Source of the DNA: Fragilariopsis cylindrus CCMP1102
Taxonomy: Eukaryota; Bacillariophyta; Bacillariophyceae; Bacillariales; Bacillariaceae
Length of the DNA: 64,000 nucleotides
Assembly (NCBI GenBank): GCA_900095095.1
Contig: FMBT01000061.1
Coordinates: 29,827 to 93,826 of the forward strand
Direction: 5' to 3'
In this document: in pieces, positions 11,106 through 22,979 of the stretch
Position numbering within the stretch: the first letter of the stretch is position 1
Layout: every line of letters begins with the position of its first letter
The notes under the pieces: model-generated
Databases searched by the model: none
Seen by the model: only the letters and a program-made list of their open reading frames with translations
Told to the model about the DNA's origin: nothing
Translations under genes and position numbers: made by a program

Positions 11106-12655
11106 TTAATTATCCGTAGAGACAATTTCATCATTATATTGGACTCGATCATTGAAATTTGGATCTTGTTGAAGGAGTTGTTCTGGCGCTGCCTTGAATT
11201 TTTGTACCTCTCGTCGAATTTTTTCTTTCTGATCTTCTGGAGCAAATGATGCATCAATCGTATCATCTAGAATTTCAAAAACATCCTCGAAATTCCAACC
11301 TAATTTCTTTAATCCTATTCTCCATTGCCAAGTTAAAGAAGTATTAAAAACAGCAGGATCGTCAGAACTGAGTGATATTTTCAATCCCTTGTTTCGAAAT
11401 TTGCGTGCTGGATGATCTAACCAATTTGTTTTGATCCAGCCACCTGTTTCCTGAGAAATGGTAAAATACGAAATGAAACGAAAATAGTGTAAAAAATGAG
11501 TAAAGAATATACGAATAGCGATTAAAGTATGAGAATTCATTCCTCCAGCTTTTTTCCTTTCGTCTCTCGATAAGCATATAACAAATTCAGAAGAATAGAA
11601 CCACATACTATACTGGATGTTGGACAGGTCTCAAAATTAATATTCTTTGACTTAGCCAATTCAATTATATCATCATTATTTGAGATACGATATCCATGAC
11701 CGATTCGTTTTGCTCCATAATCAAGAATGGCAGCTCGTACATTCTGTGAAGAATCTGGAGTTTCACCAGCATGGATAGTAACAGGAATACCCAACTGCTT
11801 CGCCTTTCGGCACATATCTAAATGTGCATTATGGAATGGTGAATCTGCTGCAAAATGAGTTTCACCCGCAGCAACATCAACACCAACTACAGCACATGGA
11901 AAATCGAGTCGAAATTCATACGCCATATCAATCACATCGTTCGACCAATCAGGTTGAAAATCAATTCCACATAAAATTTGATTGACTATTATTATATCAT
12001 CAGTAGCAGTAGCAGTAGCAGCATCAATACATCCACGTCGTAAACCTATAGTGATCGATTGATGTGCCATACGTGGATCCTTTGCTAACATATGGGGTGA
12101 GTAGCGTACTTCAGTATAGATTACATTTTGTTCTTTTTGACGTTTCACAAAGTCATAAGCTAAATGTTCCAATAGATCATAATTGTTATATACCAATGGT
12201 AGAAAAAATTGAAAACAAAGTAGCATATCTTCTAAACTACCCTGTACTTTCTTACTATTAAGAGATTTATTATTTTTCCTTTCTTCGACGTGTCGTATTT
12301 TTCTGTATCGTCGACGACACGTGCATAGACGAGTATAATCCAAAGAAGTTGTACAGGCTGATACTAATTCACGAAGCTTCACAGGAGGCGTGTCCGGATT
12401 AGTATCCCATGGAAGTTTCATTTCAATAGGAATACAATGTATCATATGTGGATTACTTTGTAGATGATCCCATAGTTCAGTTGTATTGAAACTACCGTCA
12501 AGATGAACATGAAGTTCAATCTTTGGGAAATTTTGAACCCATAATTCGATCGATTGTTGGTTTTCGTTTTCGTTGTCGTTGTCGGCGGCGTCGTCGAACC
12601 ACGACGTGGGACCGCCGCTATCCAAGTCCTCCGAAGACGACCCTTGGAAGCTCAT
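11106..12655 (-). CDS. Adenosine deaminase
   Basis: Exons 11609-12655 and 11106-11450 join in frame (CPTSSI then ETGGWIKTNW) to 463 residues. All zinc and catalytic motifs are present: HVH in KIELHVHLDGS (His 49 and 51), HAGE (295-298), RIGHG (His 320) and SSDDP (about 377-381). It deaminates adenosine to inosine in purine salvage. There is no signal peptide, so it is cytosolic. An acidic, low-complexity stretch precedes the first motif, and a basic insertion (around residues 120-145, rich in RRR, KIRHVEERKNN) interrupts the usual region before GSLEDMLLCF. The insertion is intact coding sequence and in frame. No frame breaks. Confidence 0.93.
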
Positions 12656-13595
12656 CGTGGTTTGCTGTTTATTTTTTATTGTATCTGTAAAAGAGTAACG
12701 CTTTATTACTAGCTAAAGGATAAACAGTCTAGAATTTCTTTATGAGGAGTAAGTAGCCCTCAACGACGAAGACGAAGACGAAGGATGTTTACAATATCGT
12801 CGAGAATTGATGTCAACGCCATTTATTAGTTCGAATTTTTCAAGGGTTGTTGGGGGATTAGGGAAATCTTCATGCATGAGCAAACGTTTTCTAAAGAAAA
12901 ATTGGCGCGAACGGAAGATTCTCGTCACTTTATTGTCGTGTTTTGTCGTTTTGGACTGTCGAAATTGAATTGGCTTAGTTCGCAAGTGCCAAATTTTGTG
13001 GATGTTATAATAGAAATCAATTGGTAGTTGAAATAACTAAACAAGTAGCGCTGTATGCTACTTCAAGAAAGTGAACTAGAATATAAGACGATGCTCCAAC
13101 TCATAGTTTTTAATCAAAAAATTGTGTTTGAAAACCAGAATCAATTACGTGGCCCATTAAGTCTAACAAATTTGGAATGATGCATTTGGATACCTTTGGG
13201 TTGAACTAAGTAAGGATCGTAGAATTTTACACTGTGTCTGTTTACTACTGTATCATCTCTTGCTACTACAATCGAGAGAAGTTTTGACGCCCGAAAAAAT
13301 TCAAAGCATCTTTTATAATCCAAATTTAATAAAAATATAAAAATCCACCGGAGCAAATGAGCGACCTACTAGTTTACTATCATCGAAAAGAAGACAGACT
13401 TATGATGATTTAAGTAAGAATAACTCATTTTGTGATAGTACATTTCAAGATGTGGGATGCATCTACAAGCTAGAATCTTAAAGGAAAGATAATCGTCGGC
13501 GGCGTTGTTTAGAAGAGATTATATGGTCTGAAGCATCTTTGTTTCTTTGAACCACAGCGGCGCCATTATATTATACCACTTCAATATCATCCACT
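12656..13595. other. Spacer with two small unrecognised ORFs
   Basis: Minus-strand ORFs at 12740-12985 (81 residues) and 13141-13356 (71 residues) have protein-like composition but no domain I recognise. They could be one small gene with an unresolved intron or frame break, or chance ORFs. Confidence 0.3.
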
Positions 13596-14790
13596 TTATT
13601 TCTCACGGAACGATACGGGTGCTAGAAATCGCCAACCAGGTCGAAGACGGATCACATCCTGATCTTGAAATCGATAATCTCTTAAATAATCTTCTACTTT
13701 GGATTCCTTTATGGTACGTTCCGTTATATTCTGTGCAACTTTGGCATCTGCCAATGCCTTCGTCACCAACCAAGCAGAGGGAGATGTTGGACCAGGATTA
13801 TTAGTATGATATCCGAGAGCGTATGCTATTGCACCAACAAGGCCCAATGTAGAATGTGCCTTACTGTAATTCATAGTTTTTGATAATTCAATCCAACTGT
13901 CACGGAATTCTTCTAATTTTTTATTAACGATTTGTTCAGTAACAAGAACATTTGATGTTGCTTCATAGAATTGATCATTCCGTTTTTCTCCAGGCAAAGC
14001 CAATGGTAACAATACGACAGAACGTGATTCTGACATTTCCATTCGAGTCAACAATGGACGTACAACGATACCTTCACCAGCAGTGGCCTCCATTAACAAT
14101 AGATTGGATGCATCATATAAATCACTCTTATTTTTCACATAACCCGGTACGATAATTCCTGAAAAAGATAGACAAAAATGTAATTTAATACATGTGTACA
14201 AACAAAAAAACATTTGTTAGTAGATTTATACAACAAAAATACTTGCATTGCAAGTTTCGTGTTTGGCAGACTGCACGTATAATATACTATAATATAATAT
14301 GATATAATATATCATGAATTGAATTGAATTTGATGAAAAATTCCTGCTGCTTACCACAATGATCAAATTGTCCTTCTGACATTGACTTATTAAGATCATT
14401 TTTATTACATAATAGTGTTCGTCCCAATACACAAACCAATGCAGCTAATGGTCCAGCCGAACAATGTTCCCACCGTCGATCAAATAACAGTACATCCCCT
14501 GGCCGACATCGTTCTATCATTAAATCATCAATTGTTTGTACGTTCGGTACTCGGACACGTGTCCGAACTTCTTCCATTTTCTTTTGTCGTTCATCTATTG
14601 CCCATTTCCACCAAATAAATACAGGAATTGATGATATAATAGCTCCACCTCCCATTTTCTTTAATATTCGTATCCGTTTTGGAGTAAATATATTTTTGAA
14701 TTGTTCTGACATACTGGTTGTGCCAATATCATTCTGATGATGTTGTTGCGGTTGGTGATGGTGGTGCGATGATGGGGATGGGGACGACAT
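13596..14790 (-). CDS. Membrane-anchored permuted papain-fold (YiiX/NlpC-P60-like) protein
   Basis: Exons 14355-14790 and 13596-14158 join in frame to 332 residues. A His/Gln/Ser-rich head is followed by one hydrophobic anchor at about 47-63 (GGGAIISSIPVFIWWKWAI). Then comes the permuted papain pattern: RPGDVLLF (about 96-103), a histidine motif QFDHCGIIV (His 144), and LLLMEATAGEGI (Glu 169). Active relatives place a catalytic Cys in the C-terminal half, but exon 2 encodes no cysteine at all; the matching stretch reads PTSPSAWLV. It may therefore be catalytically dead or use another residue. Bacterial and eukaryotic relatives cleave amide or ester bonds in lipids and peptides. The assignment rests on motif spacing, not on a search. 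Confidence 0.65.
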
Positions 14791-15256
14791 AGTGCTTTAT
14801 CTTTATTGATACCTCTCTCTCTCTATCTATCTCTATCTCTCTCTCTACAGCACTGTCGTGATCAATGTGTCGTTGGGTTTCAAGCAAGGGTGATGATGAG
14901 TGATGAAAAATGAATGAATCAGGCAGAATTGATGAGATGGAATGATTTATTTTTCATCCGTATGAAAAAGGGGTGATACTACTTTGCTTGCGAAATCAGA
15001 AGGGGGGCAGATGCTTTCCAAAAATCAAAAATTGCCGCACCTTTATTGCTCTCGGCCATTGATTATTTGTGTATGCTTACGTTGCCTACAATTGTGCTTT
15101 CAAATGCCGAACAGTACGTTAATCCTACCCCAGCCATTGTGACTATTGATAATTTATTTATTTATTTATTGAGACTTCATTCACAAACCAATAAAGCTTT
15201 ACCGTATCATTATCTTCTTCGAACGTAGAAGAAAATCCGAAAGACAAGTATACAAA
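14791..15256. other. Intergenic between divergent genes
   Basis: A CT-rich simple repeat at about 14811-14847 lies just upstream of the papain-fold gene start. No further feature seen. Confidence 0.5.
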
Positions 15257-16241
15257 ATGGCGATTGAAGATGTTAAAAAGATGAAAGGTGCGAACTACAT
15301 TACAGAGGTGTCTACAACATATTACTAATCATCGTGCCTAATAAGCACAGAGTCTTTCTCATCGTCGTCGTCCCTCACCAAAATTAATCATCCATTTATT
15401 CGTTTGTTTTTATGCGTATCTTATCCAAAAAAATATTACTTTGTCTAAAGTGACCGAGATCCGTGAAGAACTCACGAAACGGGGACTGTCAGCGGATGGA
15501 CTTAAGGCAGAATTAGTAAATCGATTACAAACACGTCTTGATGAAGAGGAATTTGGTCTAGTGGAAATGCCCACTGCTGCTGCTACTGCGACGACAACAC
15601 CTTCCCCACCAGTTGCTGCTGTAACAACTCCCGGTAAAGGGTCAGCAACTGCAACCTCCGCTTCGGCATCTAAAACAGAAACTGCTACTGTCGTCAAAGC
15701 TACAGCAGCAGCAGCAGCAGTAGTCGAGAAAAAGATAGATGAAAAAACTAAGGATACTACTACAACTACCGTTGTTGCTAGTGCTGCTACAGCAGCTGAA
15801 CCAGTGAAAGCAGTTGAATTGAAAGGGATGAGTTTTGAAGAGAAAAAGAAGGCACGTGCTGCTAGATTTAATCTAACGACCACGACACCAAAAGATAAGA
15901 ATGATTCACGTAAACGAGGGAGGGGAAATGGTGATAGGGCTGCAACTGCTGGTGGAGACAATAAAAAAGGAAAGAATGATGGTGGGAAACGAACGAAGAA
16001 GAATGATGGTGTTGTTAGTACTAAAACTAAAGGCAGAGGAGGTGGTGGTGGTGATAATAAGAAGGTGGATAATAAAAAACAGAATACTAAGAAAGGACCA
16101 GCACCAGCAAACTTTGATTCCTTATCGAAAGATGAATTAGAGAAACGATTAGAACGTGCAAACAAATATGGGGTTGTCAACGCAACCGTTGATGCAATGA
16201 AGGTTGCTTTAAGGAAATTTCGTTTTGAAGGAGGAAAATAA
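15257..16241 (+). CDS. SAP-domain mRNA-export protein of the SARNP/Tho1 family
   Basis: A 31-nt first exon (15257-15287, MAIEDVKKMK) joins exon 2 (15451-16241) in frame, giving 273 residues. The join is supported because it completes the SAP helix pair KMKVTEIREELTKRGLSADG followed by LKAELVNRL. An Ala/Thr-rich linker follows, then two copies of the Tho1/SARNP RNA-binding signature: FEEKKKARAARFNL near residue 140 and DELEKRLERANKYGV near 240. Between them is a Lys/Gly-rich disordered stretch. SARNP/Tho1/MOS11 proteins bind RNA and act with THO/TREX in nuclear mRNA export. The donor (GTGCGA) is weak, but the reading frame and domain continuity favour it. No frame breaks. Confidence 0.88.
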
Positions 16242-17127
16242 ACTAAAATGCTACAATTAATTAGCTTATGAAAAAGAGGAGAACGAAGGGTCGGTATGCG
16301 GATTGATCTACTTGTATGGGTAAAGAAAATTATTTGATGAATTGAGTATTGTATTTGTGTGTTGGTTGAGTTAGACGTTACGGTAGACCTTGTTGGTGGT
16401 TACGCATTTCTTTTCTTTTTTACTCTCAGAAAGTTACGATAGATTGGAACCTTCAAGGCAATACTTGTACCGTAATACCTCTAATCATTGGGTTATAGTT
16501 TCATCACCGCAAAGTACAGCTAGCGGTAACCTTAAATAATAGTAACAATAATAATAAATTCATTTCTTCTGATGAGGAAATAAAACAATTTCTTAATTTG
16601 TTACCTTTTCAAGAATTTAATAGAAATCAATCCAAAAATGAGGAAAGATGAAGGTAAATTTACCGGCGATTCATTCATCACACAGTACATGTAGCTCTGA
16701 TCATATCATAACATAACAAGTGAAGAATATTTACGTAGACTGACGAACAAGAATTGCATGGTACTTCAACTTCCATACAATTACTGGTGAAAGTACAGTA
16801 ATTTATTGGTACAGTACCCGGATTGTTTATTCTAATCGTTATATTAAAGATAACAGGCAATGCTGTACAACATGCGACAACCCCCATCTAGCTGGCTAGG
16901 TATTGATTAGTGAAAAACAGTATGTATCTATGCTAGTCTTAGGATTAAAGAGTCTATTAACATACTACTAATTACAGTACTACTAGAATATTCAGGGATA
17001 GAAATAAATGGATTATAGATAAATAATTTACAATCTAATTTACAGTATTTGTATAGTATATATGATGGATTTATTGATTCGCAAGTAAGCCATGTTATGA
17101 TGTGCCTTACTATTTTTTACTTTTCTT
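16242..17127. other. Intergenic, no gene seen
   Basis: No ORF with protein-like composition. The short minus-strand ORF at 16678-16887 is unsupported. Confidence 0.45.
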
Positions 17128-18486
17128 TTAGTCATACGCCACAGCATATCGTGGTTGTGTTGGAGGATAATAAACGCCTCCTGCTCCTCCTCTGGAATAA
17201 TGATGCGGGTGATGAGGATGTTGTAGATGCTGCTGATAATGATGAGAAAGAGGCATGGGTGGTCGTTGTTGTGCATGATGCATTCTATAATATCCTGCTC
17301 CTGCTGGAATTTGTGCTGTTGTTCTTGATCGATGATTGTGATAGGCCGCAGCCTTATACAATCCTCGAGGAGAAGGATCGGTGGCAGACTGTTGTCTCTG
17401 TTGTTGTTGAAACTGCTGATGCTGGATAAGGGGTTGTTGCTCGTTTTGATGATGAGAATTCTGCTGATGCTGCTGATGCTGTTGATGCTGATGTTGATGT
17501 AACTGCTTGGAGTGGGAATCATTAACTTCTTCTTCGCTTGATTGTGATGACGATAAGTATGATGATGATGGTGTATGTTTGATATCATTAGTAGTACTTG
17601 CAGTAGCATTATTGACGCATTCGTCATCATCATCATCATGATCGTCACATTTTAATGCTCTTGTTGTGGATGATACTAGATCCTTGGAACCTGATTTCAA
17701 TGATAGCATTGCTGCTATCGCGAACGCCTCTTTTCTTGTACCAATGGTTCTTCTGATTTTTCATCCGAAAGAACCCTAACTAATGTTGTTGATGACGATG
17801 ATGTGGTATGTTGTTCATTTCCAGTGGGTGAAGATAATGATGATGATGGTGGTGGTGTTGGTGATGTGCGAGTCGGTGAGACTGGCATCGAAGACTTTAT
17901 TTCCACTGCTTCCGTGAATACTTCCAGTGATCGTGGAGGTGAAGATGGCTGTTGTCCCCTTGATCTGTTATGAGCATCCTCAAATGACTTTTGAGAATCA
18001 AAAGAAACACAATTGTAGATAGGACGATGATGTGTGTGTTCCGGAGAGGAAGAAATTTTCTGTTGATGATTGGGATATCCTCTTCTAACCCACGACTCGT
18101 CTACCACCGGTGGTCCTGTCATCATCAGTGTCATCGAATGAGGATGATGTTGAAATGGTGGAAATCGAGTCGACGACTGAGAACGATGGTGCGGAGGAAG
18201 AGTAGGTACATGCATACACTATTAGCAGACGAAGCTGGAATATTCATTCTTGTTGGTAGATCATGAGTATGAGTAGGTCGTTGCAGTTGTCGTACAACAT
18301 CGACTTCACCACGCTTTTTATCTAACATGGCTTGACGTTTCCTTGCACGGCATCGTTGTTGCCTCAACGAGCAGCTGCACGTTTTCGTCCTAATCGCTCA
18401 GCAGGAGATGGTTTCGGAGATTCATTCTTGGTAGTAGTAGTAGCAGTAGTAGTAGTAGTAGTAGTAGTTGTAGTCATCGTAACCAT
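17128..18486 (-). CDS. Basic-region nuclear protein with Gln/His-rich tail, frame broken three times
   Basis: The likely start at 18486 gives a Thr run then ERLGRKRAAAR; after a lost base (CGTTGAGG near 18365) the next frame continues RQQRCRARKRQAMLDKKRGE. A second break near 18220 leads into a Ser/Pro-rich region. A third near 17715 restores EAFAIAAMLSLKSGSKD. The tail is rich in Gln, His and Ser (HQHQHQQHQQHQQ). Each change on this strand is in the direction of one missing base. The basic block resembles a DNA-binding basic region, but no Asn and no leucine zipper follow, so it is not a classical bZIP. I recall the KRAAAR..RQQRCRARKR block from diatom proteins of unknown function; a transcriptional role is an inference. 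Confidence 0.7.
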
Positions 18487-19101
18487 TGTCGTTCCTTTAA
18501 TAATGTAACGGAGTTGGTATGTATAATGCAACAGTATTAGTTTTTGATAGCATTAATTTATGAAAATAGCGTTACCGTAACCTATACCGTGACAAAAATT
18601 ACATCCGTTTATAATTGTATATTTTTTCACATACCGATATGAAAACAGATAGGCTCGCCCAATCGCATATTCTGCCTAAGTAATCATCATTTGTTGGTTA
18701 TTACTGGTCACAGCCTTGTTAGGGGGTCTAGAGCAAATTTGTATAAAAGACAATTTTTCATTCATATATTAGAAAGTGACACCTAATAATAATTGTTGGA
18801 TAATTTTAGCTCCCGTAGCACCTTTAAAAACAAAGTTCATATTTAGTGTCGCTTTTTCTTACAATACCAGCCGTTACGAAAGAAAATGTGTCAATGGAAT
18901 TTTTAAATGTATTGGCAGAAAAAACTAGGTCGTGCGTTAATACAATATGCTGAAGTAAAGAGTGTACGACATTACTGTACGACTAACTTTTTAGATTTTT
19001 TAGTACAGTATTCTTTCAATCTTTCAATTCATTCTAAACATTGTGGCATCCACCTCTTCGACGACTCATCACTCGCTCTTTCTATCTTCACTCAGATTCT
19101 C

Positions 19102-19141
<40 letters not shown>

Positions 19142-19159
19142 GCAACAGCAACAGCAATA
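18487..19159. other. Intergenic between divergent genes
   Basis: A CAACAG repeat (about 19102-19157) abuts the next start codon. It would read as poly-Gln if translation began at an upstream GTG, but the ATG at 19160 is preferred. Confidence 0.5.
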
Positions 19160-19916
19160 ATGAATAGAGTTTCCGTACAACAATACAGTTGTCGCATTGG
19201 ATTTTTCCTTATTATCATCGCTGGCATCATCGTTCTCATTAATTGTGTCAAGCTGAATCATCAAAGTCCGCCTGACATAATATTATCGCTTTCGCAACAA
19301 CAACAACAACAACAAGGGATTACTACGACGACTACTACTACTATATCGAATATAAATCTACACAATAGTAATCGATATGATGATGTGACCTCCTCTCTAA
19401 AATCAAGTATACCACCATCGTCGTCGTGGTTATCATCGTTATTATCTTCTTTCAGTTCAAAGCAGCAGAAATCTATTATGATGACGATACAACACCATCA
19501 TACTCACGACAGTAACTGGAAATAATGAAATACCAGTACAGCAATTACAAAGCAGCAGCATCTCAAACAAACCTCGACAACGACGACGACGACAACGCTT
19601 GTTATTAAGGGGTTCTTCTTCTTCTTCTTCAACGACGACGACGACGACATCGACGACGAATGAGATACCATCATCAACAATAAGTGAAACAACTGATAGA
19701 ATAATAAAAGAAGTAATAGAAGTATAAGAAAATTAGTGGTGGTGGATATGCAATGGATGATCCAGAAGCTATAGGTGGTATAATTCTACTTATTATTTTA
19801 TTTCTTTTTTTAACCTGTTGTTGTCGAGGATTGCTTTGTGATATGCTTGCATGTGTATGCTCTATGAGATATGTTGTGATAATACACCTGGAATTGGTGG
19901 ATTTGAGTCGATGTAA
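19160..19916 (+). CDS. Two-segment membrane protein with Cys-rich C-terminal tail (CLYEICCD family), frame broken
   Basis: The first 35 residues (MNRVSVQQYSCRIG, then hydrophobic FFLIIIAGIIVLINCV) form a signal anchor. A long Gln/Ser/Thr-rich segment, with Arg and Thr runs, follows. Then comes GGIILLIILFLFLTCCC, a second membrane helix, directly leading to CRGLLCDMLACVC. The open frame is lost there, but one missing C near 19859 restores LYEICCDNTPGIGGFESM and a TAA at 19914. At least two more frame changes (near 19511 and 19727) are needed to join the parts. I recall the CC.RG..CD.LACVC.YE.CCD ending from diatom proteins of unknown function. The cysteines next to the membrane suggest palmitoylation or metal binding, which is inference. 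Confidence 0.6.
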
Positions 19917-20109
19917 TATATACAATGTAATACAATGTAATATAAAGAGAATTGTAAATGTTAATGCAAATGTATATGTAAATATAATGTAAACCAAGAG
20001 ATAATATCATGTTAAATCTTCACCCCCTAGAATGAATAATGTACTGTATACTGTGCCTATTATTATAGGAATGAGAATTCTGTAGGAATAACTTTTTAAA
20101 TTGAAGTAG

Positions 20110-20156
<47 letters not shown>

Positions 20157-21062
20157 GTACATTTAAGAAGCATGTAATATATATCAGAGCAACCAATACA
20201 CGTAAAGCCAATAGTATCTTTGATGCAGTCAGAATTCTACCTAGCCAGAAATCTTCTTATAACTGTGATTTTCTTCCGCATTTATGTTTTGTTGTTGTGA
20301 TGATTTGATATTTTACTTGTCATGTAGATTTGTGTTTTGTTGTTGGCGATGATTTGATATATTTCTACTTGTTATGTATGGTCTAATAGAAGTATAAATA
20401 ACTACTGTAGTTCTTTCTATTTTATCCAAATGTAGTAGATAAACATGCTTGGAGTGATTGTCATTGTTCTAACAATCCCATCTCATATAGCTTAAGATAC
20501 TGACACTGCAGCACAAACATTCTAATTGTATGAACGAACATTGTTGTCAAATTTATTAAAAACCAAAACTGGAAGGACAATAATATTATTATGATGGGGT
20601 AGTATATCTTTCTTATGTATGGTACATACGGTTAAATTAACAATGACGTACCTAAGCAGAGACTCACTCAGAGTGTGGGTCGCATTTGGCATTTCGCGTC
20701 GCAAAAAATCAGGCAGGAGATATCCATCAAACTCAACCACAACGACACATACATCAATCTAACAAATAATATTGATGGTTGGTAATCTTAGCTTTCTTTA
20801 CTGAGAGATAAGATCGAAATCACAGTCTCTCAAAATTCGCCACAGTGAGGTATAAGATATTAAATTATCGCCGTGAAGAGTATCATATTCGAATTCCTTA
20901 TGTTGACAGTATTCATCAAGCTGCATTATTAAGATTTATTACGATAGAGAGACAAAAAAAAACAATTTTGACAAACAGCAACCGTCCATTTTGTTTTCTC
21001 TCCCTTCGGTAGATTAAATATTCAAGTAAATTAATGATAATAATAATAATAATAATAATAAT
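19917..21062. other. Intergenic, no gene seen
   Basis: Contains a TG-then-TA dinucleotide block at 20110-20154 and an ATA trinucleotide run at 21036-21062 touching the next start codon. No supported gene. Confidence 0.5.
20110..20154. repeat. TG/TA dinucleotide microsatellite
   Basis: A TG run passing directly into a TA run, in noncoding DNA. Confidence 0.9.
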
Positions 21063-22979
21063 ATGAATGATACGAATCAAGAAGCAGCAAGTCCGACTTT
21101 GATGGTATCGTCATCAGGAGGGGATGTTGTCAATAATGAAGTCTATCACGATGCTTCAAAAGAACGGAGGGGTATGTTGTATAGAGTTCTTGGAAACTTT
21201 TCTTGGATCACGACGTATCATCAACAATTAGCTACAACAAAAAGGGAAATAATAATACCAAGACAAACCAGAATAAAAAGAAGAATTCGAAGAAGATACT
21301 TAGCGATGATCATAACATTCTTTACTTATAGTAGTAATGATAAGTCTTCAGCCTTTTCATCAAAAGGTTTGTCTATACAACAACAACTGCGGATACCATC
21401 AACAAACACCGCAACAACAATAACAACAGCAACTGTTTCAAAAGGATTTTTTGGAAATAAATTCCCTTTTCCGGTTGTTGTAATGAATGCTCAAAGTAAT
21501 GAAGACATCAGCAACAGCAACTCTGATGAAATTCCTCCTGACAATCAGGAAGAAGAAGGTGAAAATAATAGTAGCAATAATACTAATAATAATAATGACC
21601 AGCAGCAGCATAAAGAAGAAATAAAGAATCTAGAAAAGATGTTTACGAAACGGATTACACGATTGGAAGATATCGTATCAAGGCAAGAGGTTGATATACA
21701 TCGTCTTAAAAATACATGTGCCGAACTATCAGAAGTATCGGAAGCTTTCACACGCCTGCTTCAACTTTTACGTGAAGCTGGACTTGATGCAGATTCTATT
21801 GATAATTCAGGTGCAGGTGCAGATACAAATATAGAAGACAAAAAAAGTAGCTACAAAAATAACAATAGTGGTAGTAAATCAGATGGTTCGTTGGTGGGTA
21901 AAGTAATAGAATCTTACGATGATGCTATGATTTTTGGTACAGCACCCTCATCAGTTATTGATGCTGCCGATGCAGCTGGTGCTGCCATACTTGCCGCGAT
22001 GTTAGGTGGTAAACAACGGATGTTGATTGATGTTCGAGATGCTGAGTTAAGTAGTGATCCAGAAACACTTGTCCAATTCATTGAACTTGCTATCCTTCCT
22101 ATTGCTGCCGGACTAGAAGGTCTTAAAAGTACTCGGAATAGAGTAAAGATAGTCTTCCCCAAGGTATCCCAGTTATTAGAATATAGACGGACGATGGCGC
22201 TGGCTGCTCCAGAAGTCGTGGCATTAAGTACTTTGGGGTTTGACCCTGTAGAGAAAAGAGACAAGCTAGTGGTTATTGTTGCTCCTGAACCAGACGATGA
22301 GGAAGGTATTCAGGCAATAAAAGAGCTACTAACTCCGTCAGAAGACGGAGTGCATCCAATTCAAAAACCAGTTGTTATTTTGAATTACCATATGCTACCT
22401 TTCACGGGTGCAGATCTTGAGTTTGAAACGGTATACCATTTACGATTGCTTGCGGTACAGTATATGGCGGATAGCAAAGCTGAAGAATTCCTCGAACAAC
22501 AGTTAGTGGAAGATGGAAATTCGACGGAATATAAAGACTATGAAAAAGATGATACGGATACAGACACGGATAATACGGATGCGGATGATGTAGTCGAAGA
22601 AGAAAGCTATGCTGATGACGAAGCATTAGAGAGTGCAATGAAGCATGCACATGAAGTAGGGGCCAACGAAGGGATTACACGAGCTATGGTGATTCGGGCA
22701 TATCCACGACCTTGGCATGTTTTCGTCGACTTATCTCCAGATACCGATTCCGACTTCGAGGTTGCTGCGACCTTCGACAAAGAACCTACGATGGACCAAG
22801 TCAATTTAGCAATCATAGAATGCTTGGAAGGGAGTGAACGGGAAGATGAGATTGTTGCAAAACAAATGCAGCAAGCTCTCGAAGATGGTCAACTTAACCA
22901 AGTTTCCGGTATGATAAGTGATACATTAAGTGTATTCGACGTCGACGATGATGATATATCTTTGGATGACGGACGATGA
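21063..22979 (+). CDS. DUF1995-domain protein, possibly plastid-targeted
   Basis: A 638-residue ORF. The domain at roughly 280-480 carries the DUF1995 pattern: DDAMIFGTAPSSVIDA, then RMLIDVRDAELSSDPETLVQF, RVKIVFPKVSQLLEY, and later YHLRLLAVQYM and RAYPRPWHVFVDL. A coiled-coil (about 185-230) precedes it. Around residues 80-105, ARGs are followed by the hydrophobic YLAMIITFFTY and SSAFSSKGL; in diatoms a signal peptide ending in an AF motif marks plastid proteins. Here it starts 80 residues in, so either the start is further downstream (Met at about residue 82) or the head is unusual. DUF1995 proteins in plants and algae are often plastid and of uncertain function. After the stop, another frame reads DDDDDDEEDDFDMYEEDSV to a stop at 23034, a probable true C-terminus displaced by a frame change. 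Confidence 0.72.
   Translation: MNDTNQEAASPTLMVSSSGGDVVNNEVYHDASKERRGMLYRVLGNFSWITTYHQQLATTKREIIIPRQTRIKRRIRRRYLAMIITFFTYSSNDKSSAFSSKGLSIQQQLRIPSTNTATTITTATVSKGFFGNKFPFPVVVMNAQSNEDISNSNSDEIPPDNQEEEGENNSSNNTNNNNDQQQHKEEIKNLEKMFTKRITRLEDIVSRQEVDIHRLKNTCAELSEVSEAFTRLLQLLREAGLDADSIDNSGAGADTNIEDKKSSYKNNNSGSKSDGSLVGKVIESYDDAMIFGTAPSSVIDAADAAGAAILAAMLGGKQRMLIDVRDAELSSDPETLVQFIELAILPIAAGLEGLKSTRNRVKIVFPKVSQLLEYRRTMALAAPEVVALSTLGFDPVEKRDKLVVIVAPEPDDEEGIQAIKELLTPSEDGVHPIQKPVVILNYHMLPFTGADLEFETVYHLRLLAVQYMADSKAEEFLEQQLVEDGNSTEYKDYEKDDTDTDTDNTDADDVVEEESYADDEALESAMKHAHEVGANEGITRAMVIRAYPRPWHVFVDLSPDTDSDFEVAATFDKEPTMDQVNLAIIECLEGSEREDEIVAKQMQQALEDGQLNQVSGMISDTLSVFDVDDDDISLDDGR

Noticed and set aside
15410-16180. 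A 256-residue minus-strand ORF
   Set aside because: It is the antisense shadow of the SARNP coding sequence, with the composition of reversed low-complexity DNA.
19043-19159. Poly-glutamine N-terminal extension of the Cys-tail membrane protein
   Set aside because: It would require a GTG start; the ATG at 19160 gives a clean signal anchor and the CAACAG repeat fits 5' untranslated DNA.
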